Shown here: piece after piece, positions 9,503 through 19,184 of the stretch
Position numbering within the stretch: position 1 is the first letter of the stretch
Layout: each line of letters starts with the position of its first letter
Source: an uncultured Eubacterium sp.
Lineage (GTDB): Bacteria > Bacillota > Clostridia > Lachnospirales > Lachnospiraceae
NCBI RefSeq assembly: GCF_937958975.1
Contig: NZ_CALGRE010000036.1
Location: 62,001-126,000, forward strand
Reading direction: 5' to 3'
Length of the DNA: 64,000 nt
The notes under the pieces: generated by a model
Told to the model about the DNA's origin: nothing
Seen by the model: the letters and a program-made list of their open reading frames with translations, nothing else
Database searches by the model: none
Program-made: the position numbers and the translations under genes

Positions 9503-10270
9503 CTAGTAAGTCCTGATTGTAATTACGGAAATATTATCCTGCTCCATACGACTTTTATTTAAACCGATTAAATATTCCACATTCTGTCTCATGGTCTTCT
9601 CATCTAACATTCTGTTCGGCTCTAACATCTCAAATATTTCATAAGATGATACCTCATGACGAAATCCGTCGGAACACAACATATACACCGCATTTTTTCT
9701 TGTCCTGCCGAAGAAAAAGTCAGGATAGACATCTTCTGATGCGCCAATGCACTGTAACAACACACTTCGTCTAGGGTCGCTTTCTGCCTCCTCAGGAGTT
9801 AAATTGCCTAACGCAATTTCTCTTTCCACCAATGTCTGGTCTTTTGTCAACTGCCTGATTCCTTCTGCCAATTCATAGGCCCTGGAATCACCCACATTCA
9901 TAATATAGTATCGTTCCTCTGTTATAAGCATAGCAACAACCGTGGTACCCAGACGGATACCACAGTGATTTCCATAATTTATAATTCTGTTGTTTTGCGT
10001 TTCGGCAATACGACTCCACTGCTGTCTGATAACGCTATCTTCTATTGGTTTATCACAAATTTCCGGAAGTTCTTCCACAACCCAGGTTTGAAATGCTTCT
10101 ACCAGTTCGCTGCTTGCCACTTCACCTTTTGCAAGTCCTCCCATTCCATCGCAGAGCAGGGCAAATACCATTTTCCCCTGCTGTGTATCTAAAATTTTTA
10201 CTGTTAAACTATCCTGGTTTGTACTCTTTTTTATGCCGATATCCGTGCTGGCTGATATTATATAATTCAA
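9503..10270 (-). CDS. PP2C-family Ser/Thr protein phosphatase
   Basis: A 255-residue cytosolic metal-dependent phosphatase with the usual single-domain length. Metal-binding and signature motifs are present: TNQDS with Asp20, LLCDGMGGLAKGE with Asp41-Gly42, VGDSRAY, CSDGF, and QDNISVITI near the C-terminus. It lies 15 bp upstream of the kinase gene, the standard bacterial kinase/phosphatase pairing, and probably reverses the kinase's action on the FHA protein and membrane partners. Confidence 0.95.
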   Translation of the reverse strand: MNYIISASTDIGIKKSTNQDSLTVKILDTQQGKMVFALLCDGMGGLAKGEVASSELVEAFQTWVVEELPEICDKPIEDSVIRQQWSRIAETQNNRIINYGNHCGIRLGTTVVAMLITEERYYIMNVGDSRAYELAEGIRQLTKDQTLVEREIALGNLTPEEAESDPRRSVLLQCIGASEDVYPDFFFGRTRKNAVYMLCSDGFRHEVSSYEIFEMLEPNRMLDEKTMRQNVEYLIGLNKSRMEQDNISVITIRTY

Positions 10271-10293
10271 TCTTTTGTACCACCTTATATTTT

Positions 10294-11817
10294 TTAGTAA
10301 ATTCTAAATTCAAATTCTTCATTGGCAAGCTTAAGTATATCTCCATGATTCATCTGCACCTGGTCTCCACTCTGAATCATATTTCCATTGATAAACGTAT
10401 GGTTTGTAGAATTCATATCAATTATGAAATATGTGTTGTCTACTGTAACAATGTCTGCATGACTGCGGCTGATTGCTGTGTTGTCACCTATGAAATAATC
10501 TACATAACTTTTTTCTTTTCCAATGCGGAAACGAGGTTTGTTAATTGGTATTTTTTCATTGTTTTTCTGACGGATAATATATGGTGCTGGCTGTTGCGCA
10601 GATGTCTGTGCCGCCGTTAGGACTGTAGTTTCCCCCGGTACACCTCCGCCCAATACAGTGGTTTCGCCAAAGTTTGCTGATACCTGTGAATAATTAGTTC
10701 TTGGCTGCAAAATCGCTCCTATTTCTTTACTATTATTTTGCCCTATATCTAAATTGGCAGATAAAATTTTATTTTCCTGCACATCCACAGATTCTTTATC
10801 CGCATTTACCATGGAAGCTGCCGGCATTTGCGACTGATTCTTTATACCCGGAACAGCAAATTGAGAATGATTCATTGCCGAAGCCTTTTTGGCTTCTGAA
10901 TTCTTTTCTCTCGAAACCGTCTCTGATTGATGTTTTTTTGATTTTTTTTGTTGTTTATATAATTCCTTATTTTCCTTACTATAGTGCATCAACAAACCAA
11001 TCATAGATATTTTTTTCTCATCTGTCTTTTCTTTATGGTTAGCAATATTGTCTGGTATTGTTATATTATTATTAGAAACCGGAGTATCCAATTTTAAATT
11101 TGCATTTGGATTTTGCTGAATATTATTATTTAATACATTCGAAGAGACCGATTCCACTTTAACACTGTTATCTGATTTCATATGTAAATTATTATTAATC
11201 GTGGCTTCCCTATCTTCATCTCGAACATTCTCTCCTCGGTTTATTTTATTTACACTGCTTTTTTCTGTATCTACGGACAATTTTTTTATTACATTTTTAA
11301 ATTCCTCCGGCTGAAAAACGGATGTACTATTGAGATAATTAATTATTCCTGCAACATAATCACAGTTTTCTCTTTGGTCAAATTGTGTGGAAAACATTAT
11401 ATTTTTAAAAAACATAAGTATATCTGTACTATCTCCCTCCATAATAACCGGAAGAGATATTAGTTCTGCTTTACTGGTTATAACGTCTACAAATATATAA
11501 TCCAAGTCCAATATCAGTGTTTTTTGCTCAATCATATATTCACTTGCCGAAATCAGTGCATCTGCAATACTTTCAAAAACGCTTAGAAGACGTTTCTTAT
11601 TCACTATTCCGGAAAAAAATTGTGTGACTGGTATTTTTTTAGAAATATTATATTTGAAATACTTTTTATCATCTAATTGAGTAAAAATAACCGACATTAT
11701 CCCTAAAATATTATTATTTGTTATCATTCCTAAACTAAGTTCATCTATTTCATCCATTTTGTTTAATTCGTATACCAAATAAGAATACATTCCCTGTGTT
11801 TCTTTTCTAAACTCCAT
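10294..11817 (-). CDS. DUF6382-FHA phosphothreonine-binding protein
   Basis: A 507-residue protein. The N-terminal part (about 1-180) matches the DUF6382 type seen in Clostridia next to FHA domains. A polar Asn/Ser-rich linker follows, then two closely spaced ETTVL motifs (385-389 and 396-400), and a C-terminal FHA domain (about 428-505) with the canonical phosphothreonine-binding SRSH (450-453) and STNHTFING motifs. The layout recalls GarA/OdhI, where a phosphorylated ETT motif next to the FHA domain makes an intramolecular switch. It is encoded directly before the phosphatase and kinase genes. The DUF6382 name rests on memory of the family, not a search. Confidence 0.9.
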   Translation of the reverse strand: MEFRKETQGMYSYLVYELNKMDEIDELSLGMITNNNILGIMSVIFTQLDDKKYFKYNISKKIPVTQFFSGIVNKKRLLSVFESIADALISASEYMIEQKTLILDLDYIFVDVITSKAELISLPVIMEGDSTDILMFFKNIMFSTQFDQRENCDYVAGIINYLNSTSVFQPEEFKNVIKKLSVDTEKSSVNKINRGENVRDEDREATINNNLHMKSDNSVKVESVSSNVLNNNIQQNPNANLKLDTPVSNNNITIPDNIANHKEKTDEKKISMIGLLMHYSKENKELYKQQKKSKKHQSETVSREKNSEAKKASAMNHSQFAVPGIKNQSQMPAASMVNADKESVDVQENKILSANLDIGQNNSKEIGAILQPRTNYSQVSANFGETTVLGGGVPGETTVLTAAQTSAQQPAPYIIRQKNNEKIPINKPRFRIGKEKSYVDYFIGDNTAISRSHADIVTVDNTYFIIDMNSTNHTFINGNMIQSGDQVQMNHGDILKLANEEFEFRIY

Positions 11818-11827
11818 CCTTCTGCTC

Positions 11828-13129
11828 CTAATTCATATATCTAAATAGAGATAATGTCATCCATCCCTCATTATCTTTTACCATAGTTACTCCATTATCT
11901 GAAAAAGTTTTTACATCACTAAAAATGTTTTCTATGACCATTTTGCCATTTTCATCTATATATCCCCATTTCCCGTTTTTCATAACTGCTCCCATACCGA
12001 GAGAAAAAGATTTTGCTCCTTCAAAATAGTCATCATTTAATAGCTTCCCATTTATATCTATAAATCTCCAGCTTCCCGATGATTTAACGGCAGCATAACC
12101 GCCCTTTTCTTCAAACAGATTTGCCCCTTCATATTCTTCATTTGTTACATTCTTTCCTGCTTTATCAATCATTTCGTATTTTTCATTCACCTGGACAAAA
12201 GCACGTCCCATGTTAAATGCGATATTTTTTTCATTAATTACTATATTTTTATATGGCGTTTTATTTATCTTCTGTCCTTTTTTATTAATAAAATACCAGT
12301 TATTTCCCTCTTTTACTGCGGCAACTCCTTCATTAAAGTTGGTCGCGTAATCATAATTTCCAAATTGTTTTTCAAATTCTACATTATAATAAGAATATTT
12401 TCCATTCTCTTTAATAACAATAAATCCCTGACAGATGTCTCCTAAAAATTCGCAATTCATTTTTTCAGGAGGCACTTTTCTTTTATTTCCCTCTTCATCA
12501 ACATAATATTTTTCTCCATTCATTGATACCGAAATTAACTCATCACTATAATTTCCAATATCATCAAACTTGCTAAATAACACAAATTTACTGTTATATA
12601 AAAGACCTTTTTTATTATTCTCTGTCACAACGAAATATCCGTTTCCTGCCGATACAGCATTTTCATACCTATCTAATTCCAATTCATATTTATATTTTAT
12701 GGAACTGTAAAGCTTTTGGGTTTTGTTTGTCACTAATCCTCTATGTTCTATATCTTCCACCAAGTCATATGCATCCTCATATTTTTTACTATCTATGTAT
12801 AATTCCAATAATTTGTCATACATTTTGGAAGATTCAGAGTAGACGTCAACTCCATTTTCCATCCATTTGATACATTCATCTATGTCATTATTTTTTACAA
12901 GCATATCAGCAACTTCCAATCTTAAATTATCGGAATCTATCATATTAATTGCCTCTTTATAACAGCTCAACGCATCTACTACGATTCCCTGTTTCGCATA
13001 TTCCCTTGCTTTTTCTACATATGAAGTATACATTTTTTTATTTTCAATATTTGTAGATATTAAACTGTAAGTAGAATACAACATTGCTATCATCAAAAAA
13101 ATTGGTACTAAAAACTTATATCCTTTCAT
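11828..13129 (-). CDS. Membrane-anchored TPR/WG-repeat protein
   Basis: A 433-residue protein with one N-terminal membrane helix (about 5-25), a helical TPR-like section (about 30-140: YVEKAREYAKQG, ALSCYKEAI) and then WG repeats, recognisable as NNWYFINKKGQK, GSWRFIDINGK and NGKWGYIDENGK. WG (KWG) repeats form beta-rich ligand-binding surfaces. Most of it lies outside the membrane. Its position between the prepilin peptidase and FHA genes suggests an envelope scaffold for the pilus or a sensor input, which is inference. Confidence 0.85.
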   Translation of the reverse strand: MKGYKFLVPIFLMIAMLYSTYSLISTNIENKKMYTSYVEKAREYAKQGIVVDALSCYKEAINMIDSDNLRLEVADMLVKNNDIDECIKWMENGVDVYSESSKMYDKLLELYIDSKKYEDAYDLVEDIEHRGLVTNKTQKLYSSIKYKYELELDRYENAVSAGNGYFVVTENNKKGLLYNSKFVLFSKFDDIGNYSDELISVSMNGEKYYVDEEGNKRKVPPEKMNCEFLGDICQGFIVIKENGKYSYYNVEFEKQFGNYDYATNFNEGVAAVKEGNNWYFINKKGQKINKTPYKNIVINEKNIAFNMGRAFVQVNEKYEMIDKAGKNVTNEEYEGANLFEEKGGYAAVKSSGSWRFIDINGKLLNDDYFEGAKSFSLGMGAVMKNGKWGYIDENGKMVIENIFSDVKTFSDNGVTMVKDNEGWMTLSLFRYMN

Positions 13130-13138
13130 TGCTCCTCC

Positions 13139-13807
13139 TTAGTATCCCGATACACAAATCGAAATGAATGTTCCAATTAAAATATATGGTGCAAAGGGAA
13201 TTACATCGTTCTTTTGCTTTTTTTTCGTTAACAGGAAAAAAACACATGCAAAGAAAATAACTATAATAGACGTGAAAATTGAGGACATTGCTCCGTCTAA
13301 TCCCTGTAACAATCCAATTAACAATAATATTTTTACATCGCCCATTCCTAAGCCATTCTTTACAATAATCAGACATAAAATACAAATAATAGAAAATGCA
13401 ATGCATACAATAATTTCTGATATAAAATTCTTTAACCATATGTCTTTATACGCAATCACTTCTGTAAATGTAATTCCCACCCATAAAATTAATCCCAAAA
13501 AAATTATTTTATTGGGGATTCTATACTCTAAGTAATCATAAAAGGCTGCTACAAATAACAAAGAAATCACAGTAATACATCTTATATTTTGAATAACACT
13601 GTTTTGTGTATACACAAGTTCTAAGAATAACATCCCCCCTACAATACCCAGAAATGAAATTATCAAATAAATTACATTGTTTTTTGATATCACAGCTATT
13701 GTGCTTATTTTCTGATATAGTCTTTTATTCTTTTTTATATCTCTATATCTGATGCCTATCATCACAACAATAAACATCAAACATGCGTAAATTATACTTA
13801 TTGACAT
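13139..13807 (-). CDS. A24-family prepilin peptidase (TadV/CpaA-like)
   Basis: A 222-residue polytopic membrane aspartyl protease. The two catalytic aspartates are visible: Asp91 in FYDYLEYRIPN and Asp157 in GLGMGDVK. It should cleave the leaders of the Flp pilin and the TadE-like pseudopilins encoded beside it. The ATG immediately follows the TAA stop of the upstream TadE-like gene, with GAGGA overlapping that gene's end as the ribosome binding site. Confidence 0.92.
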   Translation of the reverse strand: MSISIIYACLMFIVVMIGIRYRDIKKNKRLYQKISTIAVISKNNVIYLIISFLGIVGGMLFLELVYTQNSVIQNIRCITVISLLFVAAFYDYLEYRIPNKIIFLGLILWVGITFTEVIAYKDIWLKNFISEIIVCIAFSIICILCLIIVKNGLGMGDVKILLLIGLLQGLDGAMSSIFTSIIVIFFACVFFLLTKKKQKNDVIPFAPYILIGTFISICVSGY

Positions 13808-14608
13808 TTAAGTTTCCTCACTACTGCTCTTATTTCCAAACCATCCTTTGGTATGTGCTCTTTGTGTAAATACAAAATCTTTTTCTACTCCTAAAAGTTT
13901 TATTACTCTTACTTTGTATGTTACAACCAAATCAATATCTTCTGTTCCATTTGCAAATACCTTAGACTGTGAAAAATTTAATCCTTTTAAATAGGAACCA
14001 CCTTTTGGTACAACATGAAGCCATTTCAGATATGTCTCATAATCGCCACCTTTTTTATTATTTAAGTGCTTTTTCATAAAATTTTGACCTATAATGCCTG
14101 AAACTTCTGTATTTACAGTATTCCAGGCTCCAGTACCAATCAAAGCTCCCAAACTTAATATAAAGGCTTTAGGGTCATCTGCCACAGATTTTACCGTATC
14201 AATTATCTGATTTGCAGAGGCCTGTGCCTGATTCACATTTCCACTTATGGAATTGTATGCGTTTGTAATATCAGAAAAATCAGAAACTTTTATATTACTC
14301 CCCACATTTGCAATTTCTGAAATACTGCCATACAATTCGGCTACACCATTTGCAACATTTCCAATTTTTTCATCTGCCTCTGCACCTTTATGCGCTAATT
14401 CCTTATGTTTATCATTTAACCCTGTAAGCCCATATAAATAGGAATACTCTGATATTTCTATCGCAGCACTATTCAATGCCGTTCCTATTTTTGACTGAGC
14501 AAGACAAATATTTGTAATAGATAAAATCATAAGCATTGCAAATATAAAAAATGTTAAACTTAGCGTAGCTTCTACTACGATTGCACCTTTCTCATCTCTT
14601 AATTTCAT
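13808..14608 (-). CDS. TadE-like pseudopilin, second copy
   Basis: A 266-residue protein with the class III prepilin-like start KGAIVVEATLSLTFFIFAML: a short basic leader, then Gly, a Glu five residues on, then a long hydrophobic helix. The outer part is polar and helical. This matches TadE/TadG-type minor pilins, processed by the A24 peptidase encoded directly downstream. It is larger than a typical TadE (about 150-200 residues). Confidence 0.85.
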   Translation of the reverse strand: MKLRDEKGAIVVEATLSLTFFIFAMLMILSITNICLAQSKIGTALNSAAIEISEYSYLYGLTGLNDKHKELAHKGAEADEKIGNVANGVAELYGSISEIANVGSNIKVSDFSDITNAYNSISGNVNQAQASANQIIDTVKSVADDPKAFILSLGALIGTGAWNTVNTEVSGIIGQNFMKKHLNNKKGGDYETYLKWLHVVPKGGSYLKGLNFSQSKVFANGTEDIDLVVTYKVRVIKLLGVEKDFVFTQRAHTKGWFGNKSSSEET

Positions 14609-14611
14609 TTG

Positions 14612-15349
14612 TTACCTTTCCTGAAAATTAATGTTATTTTTCTTTGCATACTGTTCCGAAGTAGAACCTTTGGCCGCAATAATTGTTACATCTTTACAAT
14701 TCTCAAAAATATTATTTTCTAAAAATTGTACATTGTCATTATTGATATATACAGTTTTTAATGAACTGTCATCTGCAAACACCTGACCTTCCATACTTAC
14801 TTTACCTATTCCAAATTTAACACGTTCTATGCTTTCGCTCATACAAAAAACACCAACACCAATCTCTTTTAACGAATCAGGCAACTCTATCTCAATCAAT
14901 GCAGTCTCTGAAAAAGCCATATCTTCAATACGTTCAAGCGAACTATTAAACTGTACTTTTGCTAATGACTTACAATTTGTAAATGCAAAGTCTTTAATGA
15001 CTTTAATATTCTGTCCCATGCTCACCTCTTTGATGTTGGAATAGGCAAATGCATTTTTCTCTATTTCTACAACTTTTTTTCCCTCATACTCATCAGGAAT
15101 ATCAATAATCTCCGCCTCTCCCAAATAACTTTCTATTGTGTAACAATCATCGTCTTCCTCTGACACTCCATAGCTAAACTCTTCCGGCTTTGACCTTATT
15201 TTTTCTTCAGACACATTATTAAGACTTTCTTCCTCTTTGTTATATTCTATATTCTCTGTTTCATTTACACCTTTCTCCTGTGTACCGCTATTACCACATC
15301 CACTAAAAATGAAAGCTCCAATTGTTAATAAAATAAATAATTTTCTCAT
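14612..15349 (-). CDS. Leucine-rich-repeat (BspA-like) lipoprotein
   Basis: A 245-residue protein with a lipoprotein signal: hydrophobic helix, then the lipobox FSGC with Cys18. Residues about 80-230 are BspA/LRR_5-type repeats (EIEKNAFAYSNIKEVSMG, IEDMAFSETALIEIELP, IGVGVFCM). Such repeats often mediate surface binding. It lies between two pseudopilin-like genes with gaps of 3 and 9 bp, so it is probably a surface component of the same system. Confidence 0.87.
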   Translation of the reverse strand: MRKLFILLTIGAFIFSGCGNSGTQEKGVNETENIEYNKEEESLNNVSEEKIRSKPEEFSYGVSEEDDDCYTIESYLGEAEIIDIPDEYEGKKVVEIEKNAFAYSNIKEVSMGQNIKVIKDFAFTNCKSLAKVQFNSSLERIEDMAFSETALIEIELPDSLKEIGVGVFCMSESIERVKFGIGKVSMEGQVFADDSSLKTVYINNDNVQFLENNIFENCKDVTIIAAKGSTSEQYAKKNNINFQER

Positions 15350-15358
15350 ATTCGCCTC

Positions 15359-18300
15359 CTAATATCCTGCTATATTTTTATATTCATAATCACATAAAGT
15401 GTTAAATTGAAAAGAATTCTCCCCTTGATTTATCTCTAAATCCAATAGTAGTGGTTTGATGCGAATAGACGATTTTATCTGATAATAAACAACCGACTTG
15501 TTTAATCGATAATTTTTATTATCTGTAATCTTTTGCATATCCGTCTGTACCACATCGGCTATTCGTTTATACACCTGATTTTCTGACGAAGAGCTTAATT
15601 TTATAAACACAAATAAAGAAATATAATCACTATATTGGGGCATAAATGTCCCTTTTGCTCTTGTATTTTTATTGGTTTCTGCTCCATTTTCTCTAGAAAA
15701 CGAAATCGCCAACTCATCTTTATCTTTTATCAGTTTTACTCCCATTCCCGCTCTTAGGCAAAGTAAATCATGTGTCGTTTCTGCCACAGTTATAACCAGG
15801 CAAATGGCAAGCTTTATTAAGCTTTCGGGAATTACCCCATAGGTAGCCGCAGATATTGCATTCGCTATTGATATGACTAACCTATCCTTCCAATACTTTT
15901 GAAAGACCGGGGCAATATTAAATGCATATCTCAATAAAAAGATTCTTCCATACGCATTTGCTTTATTGATTGCATTGGTGTTGCCATATAATATATATTC
16001 CACTTCTCCTAAATAGTCATAATGATTATCTGCATTTATCATCTGGTTTGTTAACGATTTGTTATATCGAAACGTTTTATCCGGATTCTTCTCAAATTCA
16101 TCTTCTGATAATGCCCGATATTTTCCAATATAATTTGTCAGAGTAACCGTCTCATTTTTATCTGCATAATAATTATATTTTCCCTCATTGACAAAAGTGT
16201 CATAGCTGAACATATTCATAATATAATCTGTGGTATATAAATTATCTCGAAATCTCTTTCCCAGATTTTCCAGACCACTTAGTATTCCGTCACTAAAAAG
16301 AGTAGAAATAAAACTTGTCACTGCCGATAATTGTGCAGTCTTTTCTTCTTCTTCAGAACCATTTCCATCGGACGGCAGTCCATCTAATCCTTTTATTTCA
16401 TTGGAGCTTTTTCCCACCTCACTATCATCATAATCACTTTTTTCTGAATCATCTTTATACTCATCATACGCATCTTCTGCCTCATCCTCTGTCATATCAC
16501 CATCTTGATTTTTAAACTTTTCTTTCATCCAGCGATATAAATCCGGCGGGTTCACTCTATCAATATCCGGATTATTTGTTGTTGAGAGATTTATATTTCT
16601 GGAACCCTCACTAAATTGAAAACTACTCTCTGCATAGGATGATAACTCTGCTGTTTTAATAGAAATTCTATTTTTATTTATCCCGGATTTTGAAATAAAA
16701 ATAGAAAGATTTTCTATTTTTTTTAATTGATTTCCATTATATTTGGTAGAATTAATATTTGAGTAAACTGTTTCTATCAGTTCCTTTATCTTATCTACCC
16801 TATCTGATAATTCTTTTATATTGCTATCCTTTAATACCTCATCAATAATCTTCTTTTCATCTTTCAAGTCATCGGCATTATCACTTATCATTTCACTATC
16901 TGTATTCTCCAATGCTTTGGTTTTATCATCCCATTCCTGAAAGCTCTCTTTTAATCTTTTAATCAGTCCGGAATTGCTATCTCCCAGTTCTCTTAAATAT
17001 TTATTCGCCTCTTTTAAATATTTTTTTGCTTTTTTAAATTTATTGTAATATTCTTTTGATTTACTACAGATTTCATCAATTTTGCTTTCTGCTTCTGAGG
17101 TTTTAATAGTTCCTACATCTCCCTCCGTTCCTCCTGTTCCAATATCCAGCGACGCATTTCCATTTACCGCCTGTTCTGAAATATCTTTTAATCTCAGAGA
17201 AACTTTTCCATAAAATCCATCTGTATCAAAATCCTTTGCCAAATTTTTGTATATTCCTGCCAGACTGAAATTTTGTCTCCCATTAATAGAGTCACTAATA
17301 GATTTTGTCCCGACATAATCACTTCTTCCAAGATAATTAGTTATTTCCATATAATTGCCAATTGTTATTTGTTGTGTCTGATTTGTATTCTGACATGCAT
17401 TATTAAATAACCAATATGCTCTACCCATTTGCTTCGCAGACCGTATATAATTTGTATATTTGTTATAATTATCATTAATTAACGCTATCGACTGTGCCCA
17501 ATATTGAGTTTTATAAACACTGCTGTCATATGCGTTATAATTCCATACATAACTATCTATACTTTTTTTATCTCTAATATAATTTGATATTGCTGAAATA
17601 AGATTATTTGCCCGTAACTGCACATCACGTTTTTTTGCCTTATTATTTGTAGTATATTTAACATCCGTGTGATAATCCGAATCATTGAATTGACTTACTT
17701 TATACTTAATATTTTCCGGACTAAAAACACCAAGCCCGGACGTATTTATCAAATCATGCACTACTTTTTTATGTATCTTTTTATATTGATTTTTAAACTC
17801 TCTTGAAATATTGCCTTTTACTTCTCTAATATATTCATTTGTTATATTCAGTCTATTATATTTTCTTAATGCATCGTAAATTTGTTTTAATTTCTTTAAT
17901 AGTTCATTTTCAGCTTCATAATACTTTTGTTTCGCCTTTGTCACCTCAGCCTCAGCCTTTGCAGCTTTCGAACTTGCAGCTACCTGTTTTATCGTATTAA
18001 TAAGTCCTGAAGCTAAATCTATTGGTGCCCTATATTTCATAAATTCTACAATCTGCTGTTTTACCAAAGCAGGATTTGCCAGATTACCGTTTGAAACTTC
18101 GTTGATTTCTACATCATTTGCTTCAATGGCTAATAAGTCCGCAATATCTGAGTCTTTTTCAAACATCTGTTCAAGCCTTCCAAGGATACCTTCTGTCTCC
18201 GAATTATCTATTCCCTGTGATTTCAAAGCATCTACAAAGTATTGTTTCACTAAAGTTTTTAAATCTTCGGTATTTTGACAAGAGCCAAGCAAACCAAAAA

Positions 18301-18493
18301 AATTATTTAAATCCATATCATACTCTGTCAGCATTGTATTTAATGCCAGATTTCCTGCTGAATCTACTACCGGCTTCGCCAGCTGTACTCTGCTTACATC
18401 TACAAACAGACTACATATTGTAATTGTCGGAACTAATATAATAACTAAAAAAACAGTTACGGCTCCTCTTTGTTTTTTGAATAAATTAAGCAA
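15359..18493 (-). CDS. Large DUF5702-type TadG-like pseudopilin protein
   Basis: A 1044-residue protein. The N-terminus RGAVTVFLVIILVPTITICS is the pilin-like membrane helix of the Gram-positive DUF5702/TadG group, followed by FVDVSRVQLAKPVVDSAG. The central part (about 170-700) is mostly charged coiled coil with an acidic Asp/Glu/Ser-rich patch near 680-760. The C-terminal 250 residues contain a possible second hydrophobic segment (VIPESLIKLAICLVITVAET). It is several times larger than ordinary TadE/TadG pseudopilins and may form a pilus base or tip in the wall. The family name is from memory of the N-terminal motif. Confidence 0.85.
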   Translation of the reverse strand: MLNLFKKQRGAVTVFLVIILVPTITICSLFVDVSRVQLAKPVVDSAGNLALNTMLTEYDMDLNNFFGLLGSCQNTEDLKTLVKQYFVDALKSQGIDNSETEGILGRLEQMFEKDSDIADLLAIEANDVEINEVSNGNLANPALVKQQIVEFMKYRAPIDLASGLINTIKQVAASSKAAKAEAEVTKAKQKYYEAENELLKKLKQIYDALRKYNRLNITNEYIREVKGNISREFKNQYKKIHKKVVHDLINTSGLGVFSPENIKYKVSQFNDSDYHTDVKYTTNNKAKKRDVQLRANNLISAISNYIRDKKSIDSYVWNYNAYDSSVYKTQYWAQSIALINDNYNKYTNYIRSAKQMGRAYWLFNNACQNTNQTQQITIGNYMEITNYLGRSDYVGTKSISDSINGRQNFSLAGIYKNLAKDFDTDGFYGKVSLRLKDISEQAVNGNASLDIGTGGTEGDVGTIKTSEAESKIDEICSKSKEYYNKFKKAKKYLKEANKYLRELGDSNSGLIKRLKESFQEWDDKTKALENTDSEMISDNADDLKDEKKIIDEVLKDSNIKELSDRVDKIKELIETVYSNINSTKYNGNQLKKIENLSIFISKSGINKNRISIKTAELSSYAESSFQFSEGSRNINLSTTNNPDIDRVNPPDLYRWMKEKFKNQDGDMTEDEAEDAYDEYKDDSEKSDYDDSEVGKSSNEIKGLDGLPSDGNGSEEEEKTAQLSAVTSFISTLFSDGILSGLENLGKRFRDNLYTTDYIMNMFSYDTFVNEGKYNYYADKNETVTLTNYIGKYRALSEDEFEKNPDKTFRYNKSLTNQMINADNHYDYLGEVEYILYGNTNAINKANAYGRIFLLRYAFNIAPVFQKYWKDRLVISIANAISAATYGVIPESLIKLAICLVITVAETTHDLLCLRAGMGVKLIKDKDELAISFSRENGAETNKNTRAKGTFMPQYSDYISLFVFIKLSSSSENQVYKRIADVVQTDMQKITDNKNYRLNKSVVYYQIKSSIRIKPLLLDLEINQGENSFQFNTLCDYEYKNIAGY

Positions 18494-18523
18494 TTTTGCA
18501 CCTCATTTTTTTCTTTTCAAATT

Positions 18524-19120
18524 TTAATCAAAAAAATCTTTTACTTTTTTTATGGCATCCTGTATTTTTTTATTAGACTGTATAAAATCCTTTGCCATAT
18601 TAATATTATGAATAAACTCAGCCGGGTCCGATACCGGAACCTCCTCATAAGCTGACATTGTTGACAATTTTATTTTCGTGCCAAGCAGAGTTATCGGAAA
18701 CTCAATATTATATTTGGCTTCCACCTCAAAATTACTGTATATAATATAATTTGTATATTTGGCTGTTACATTCATATTTTTGGGCTGCATTCCCTTAAAA
18801 AATCCCGCCCCTTTTGATTTCTCTTCTATTTTTGAAATCACCTTTAATTCTATATCATTCATAGAACCAAAATTACGGTAAGGCTTGATATCCATATCTC
18901 CTGTACTTCTGGAAACACTGCCACGACTCACAACTCCATCAAATAAAGGGTCTGCACACTGCTGTGCTCCCCACTGGGCATAACTTGAAACATAGTTATC
19001 GATTCTTGACCTTTGGTAAAAAACATTTCCATAGAAAATGATTAAAAACACAACAAAAAATACAATTGGGAAAACAATCGTAGCTTCCACGATTAAGACT
19101 GCTCCCTTTTCTTTTTTCAT
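18524..19120 (-). CDS. tadE: TadE-family pseudopilin
   Basis: A 198-residue protein with the TadE signature: basic start, KGAVLIVEATIVFPIVFFVV (Gly, then Glu at +5) and a hydrophobic helix, then FYQRSRIDNYVSSYA. Processed and inserted as a minor pilin. It follows the Flp pilin gene, separated by a hairpin at 19138-19164, which may reduce read-through from the highly expressed pilin. Confidence 0.9.
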   Translation of the reverse strand: MKKEKGAVLIVEATIVFPIVFFVVFLIIFYGNVFYQRSRIDNYVSSYAQWGAQQCADPLFDGVVSRGSVSRSTGDMDIKPYRNFGSMNDIELKVISKIEEKSKGAGFFKGMQPKNMNVTAKYTNYIIYSNFEVEAKYNIEFPITLLGTKIKLSTMSAYEEVPVSDPAEFIHNINMAKDFIQSNKKIQDAIKKVKDFFD

Positions 19121-19137
19121 AACTTATCTCCTCTGAA

Positions 19138-19164
19138 TAAGGGGTGTGTTAAATACACCCCTTA
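19138..19164 (-). terminator. Hairpin between flp and tadE (partial terminator or stabiliser)
   Basis: Arms TAAGGGGTGT and ACACCCCTTA pair over 10 bp around a 7-base loop. On the minus strand no run of T follows; the tadE ribosome binding site follows instead. It is therefore more likely an attenuating or mRNA-protecting structure that keeps pilin transcript high relative to downstream genes. Confidence 0.7.
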
Positions 19165-19184
19165 CTGCTTAGTAATACACTTTT

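Noticed and set aside
10045..10620. Plus-strand 191-codon frame opposite the PP2C and FHA genes
   Set aside because: Overlaps two well-supported genes, no ribosome site, composition not protein-like.
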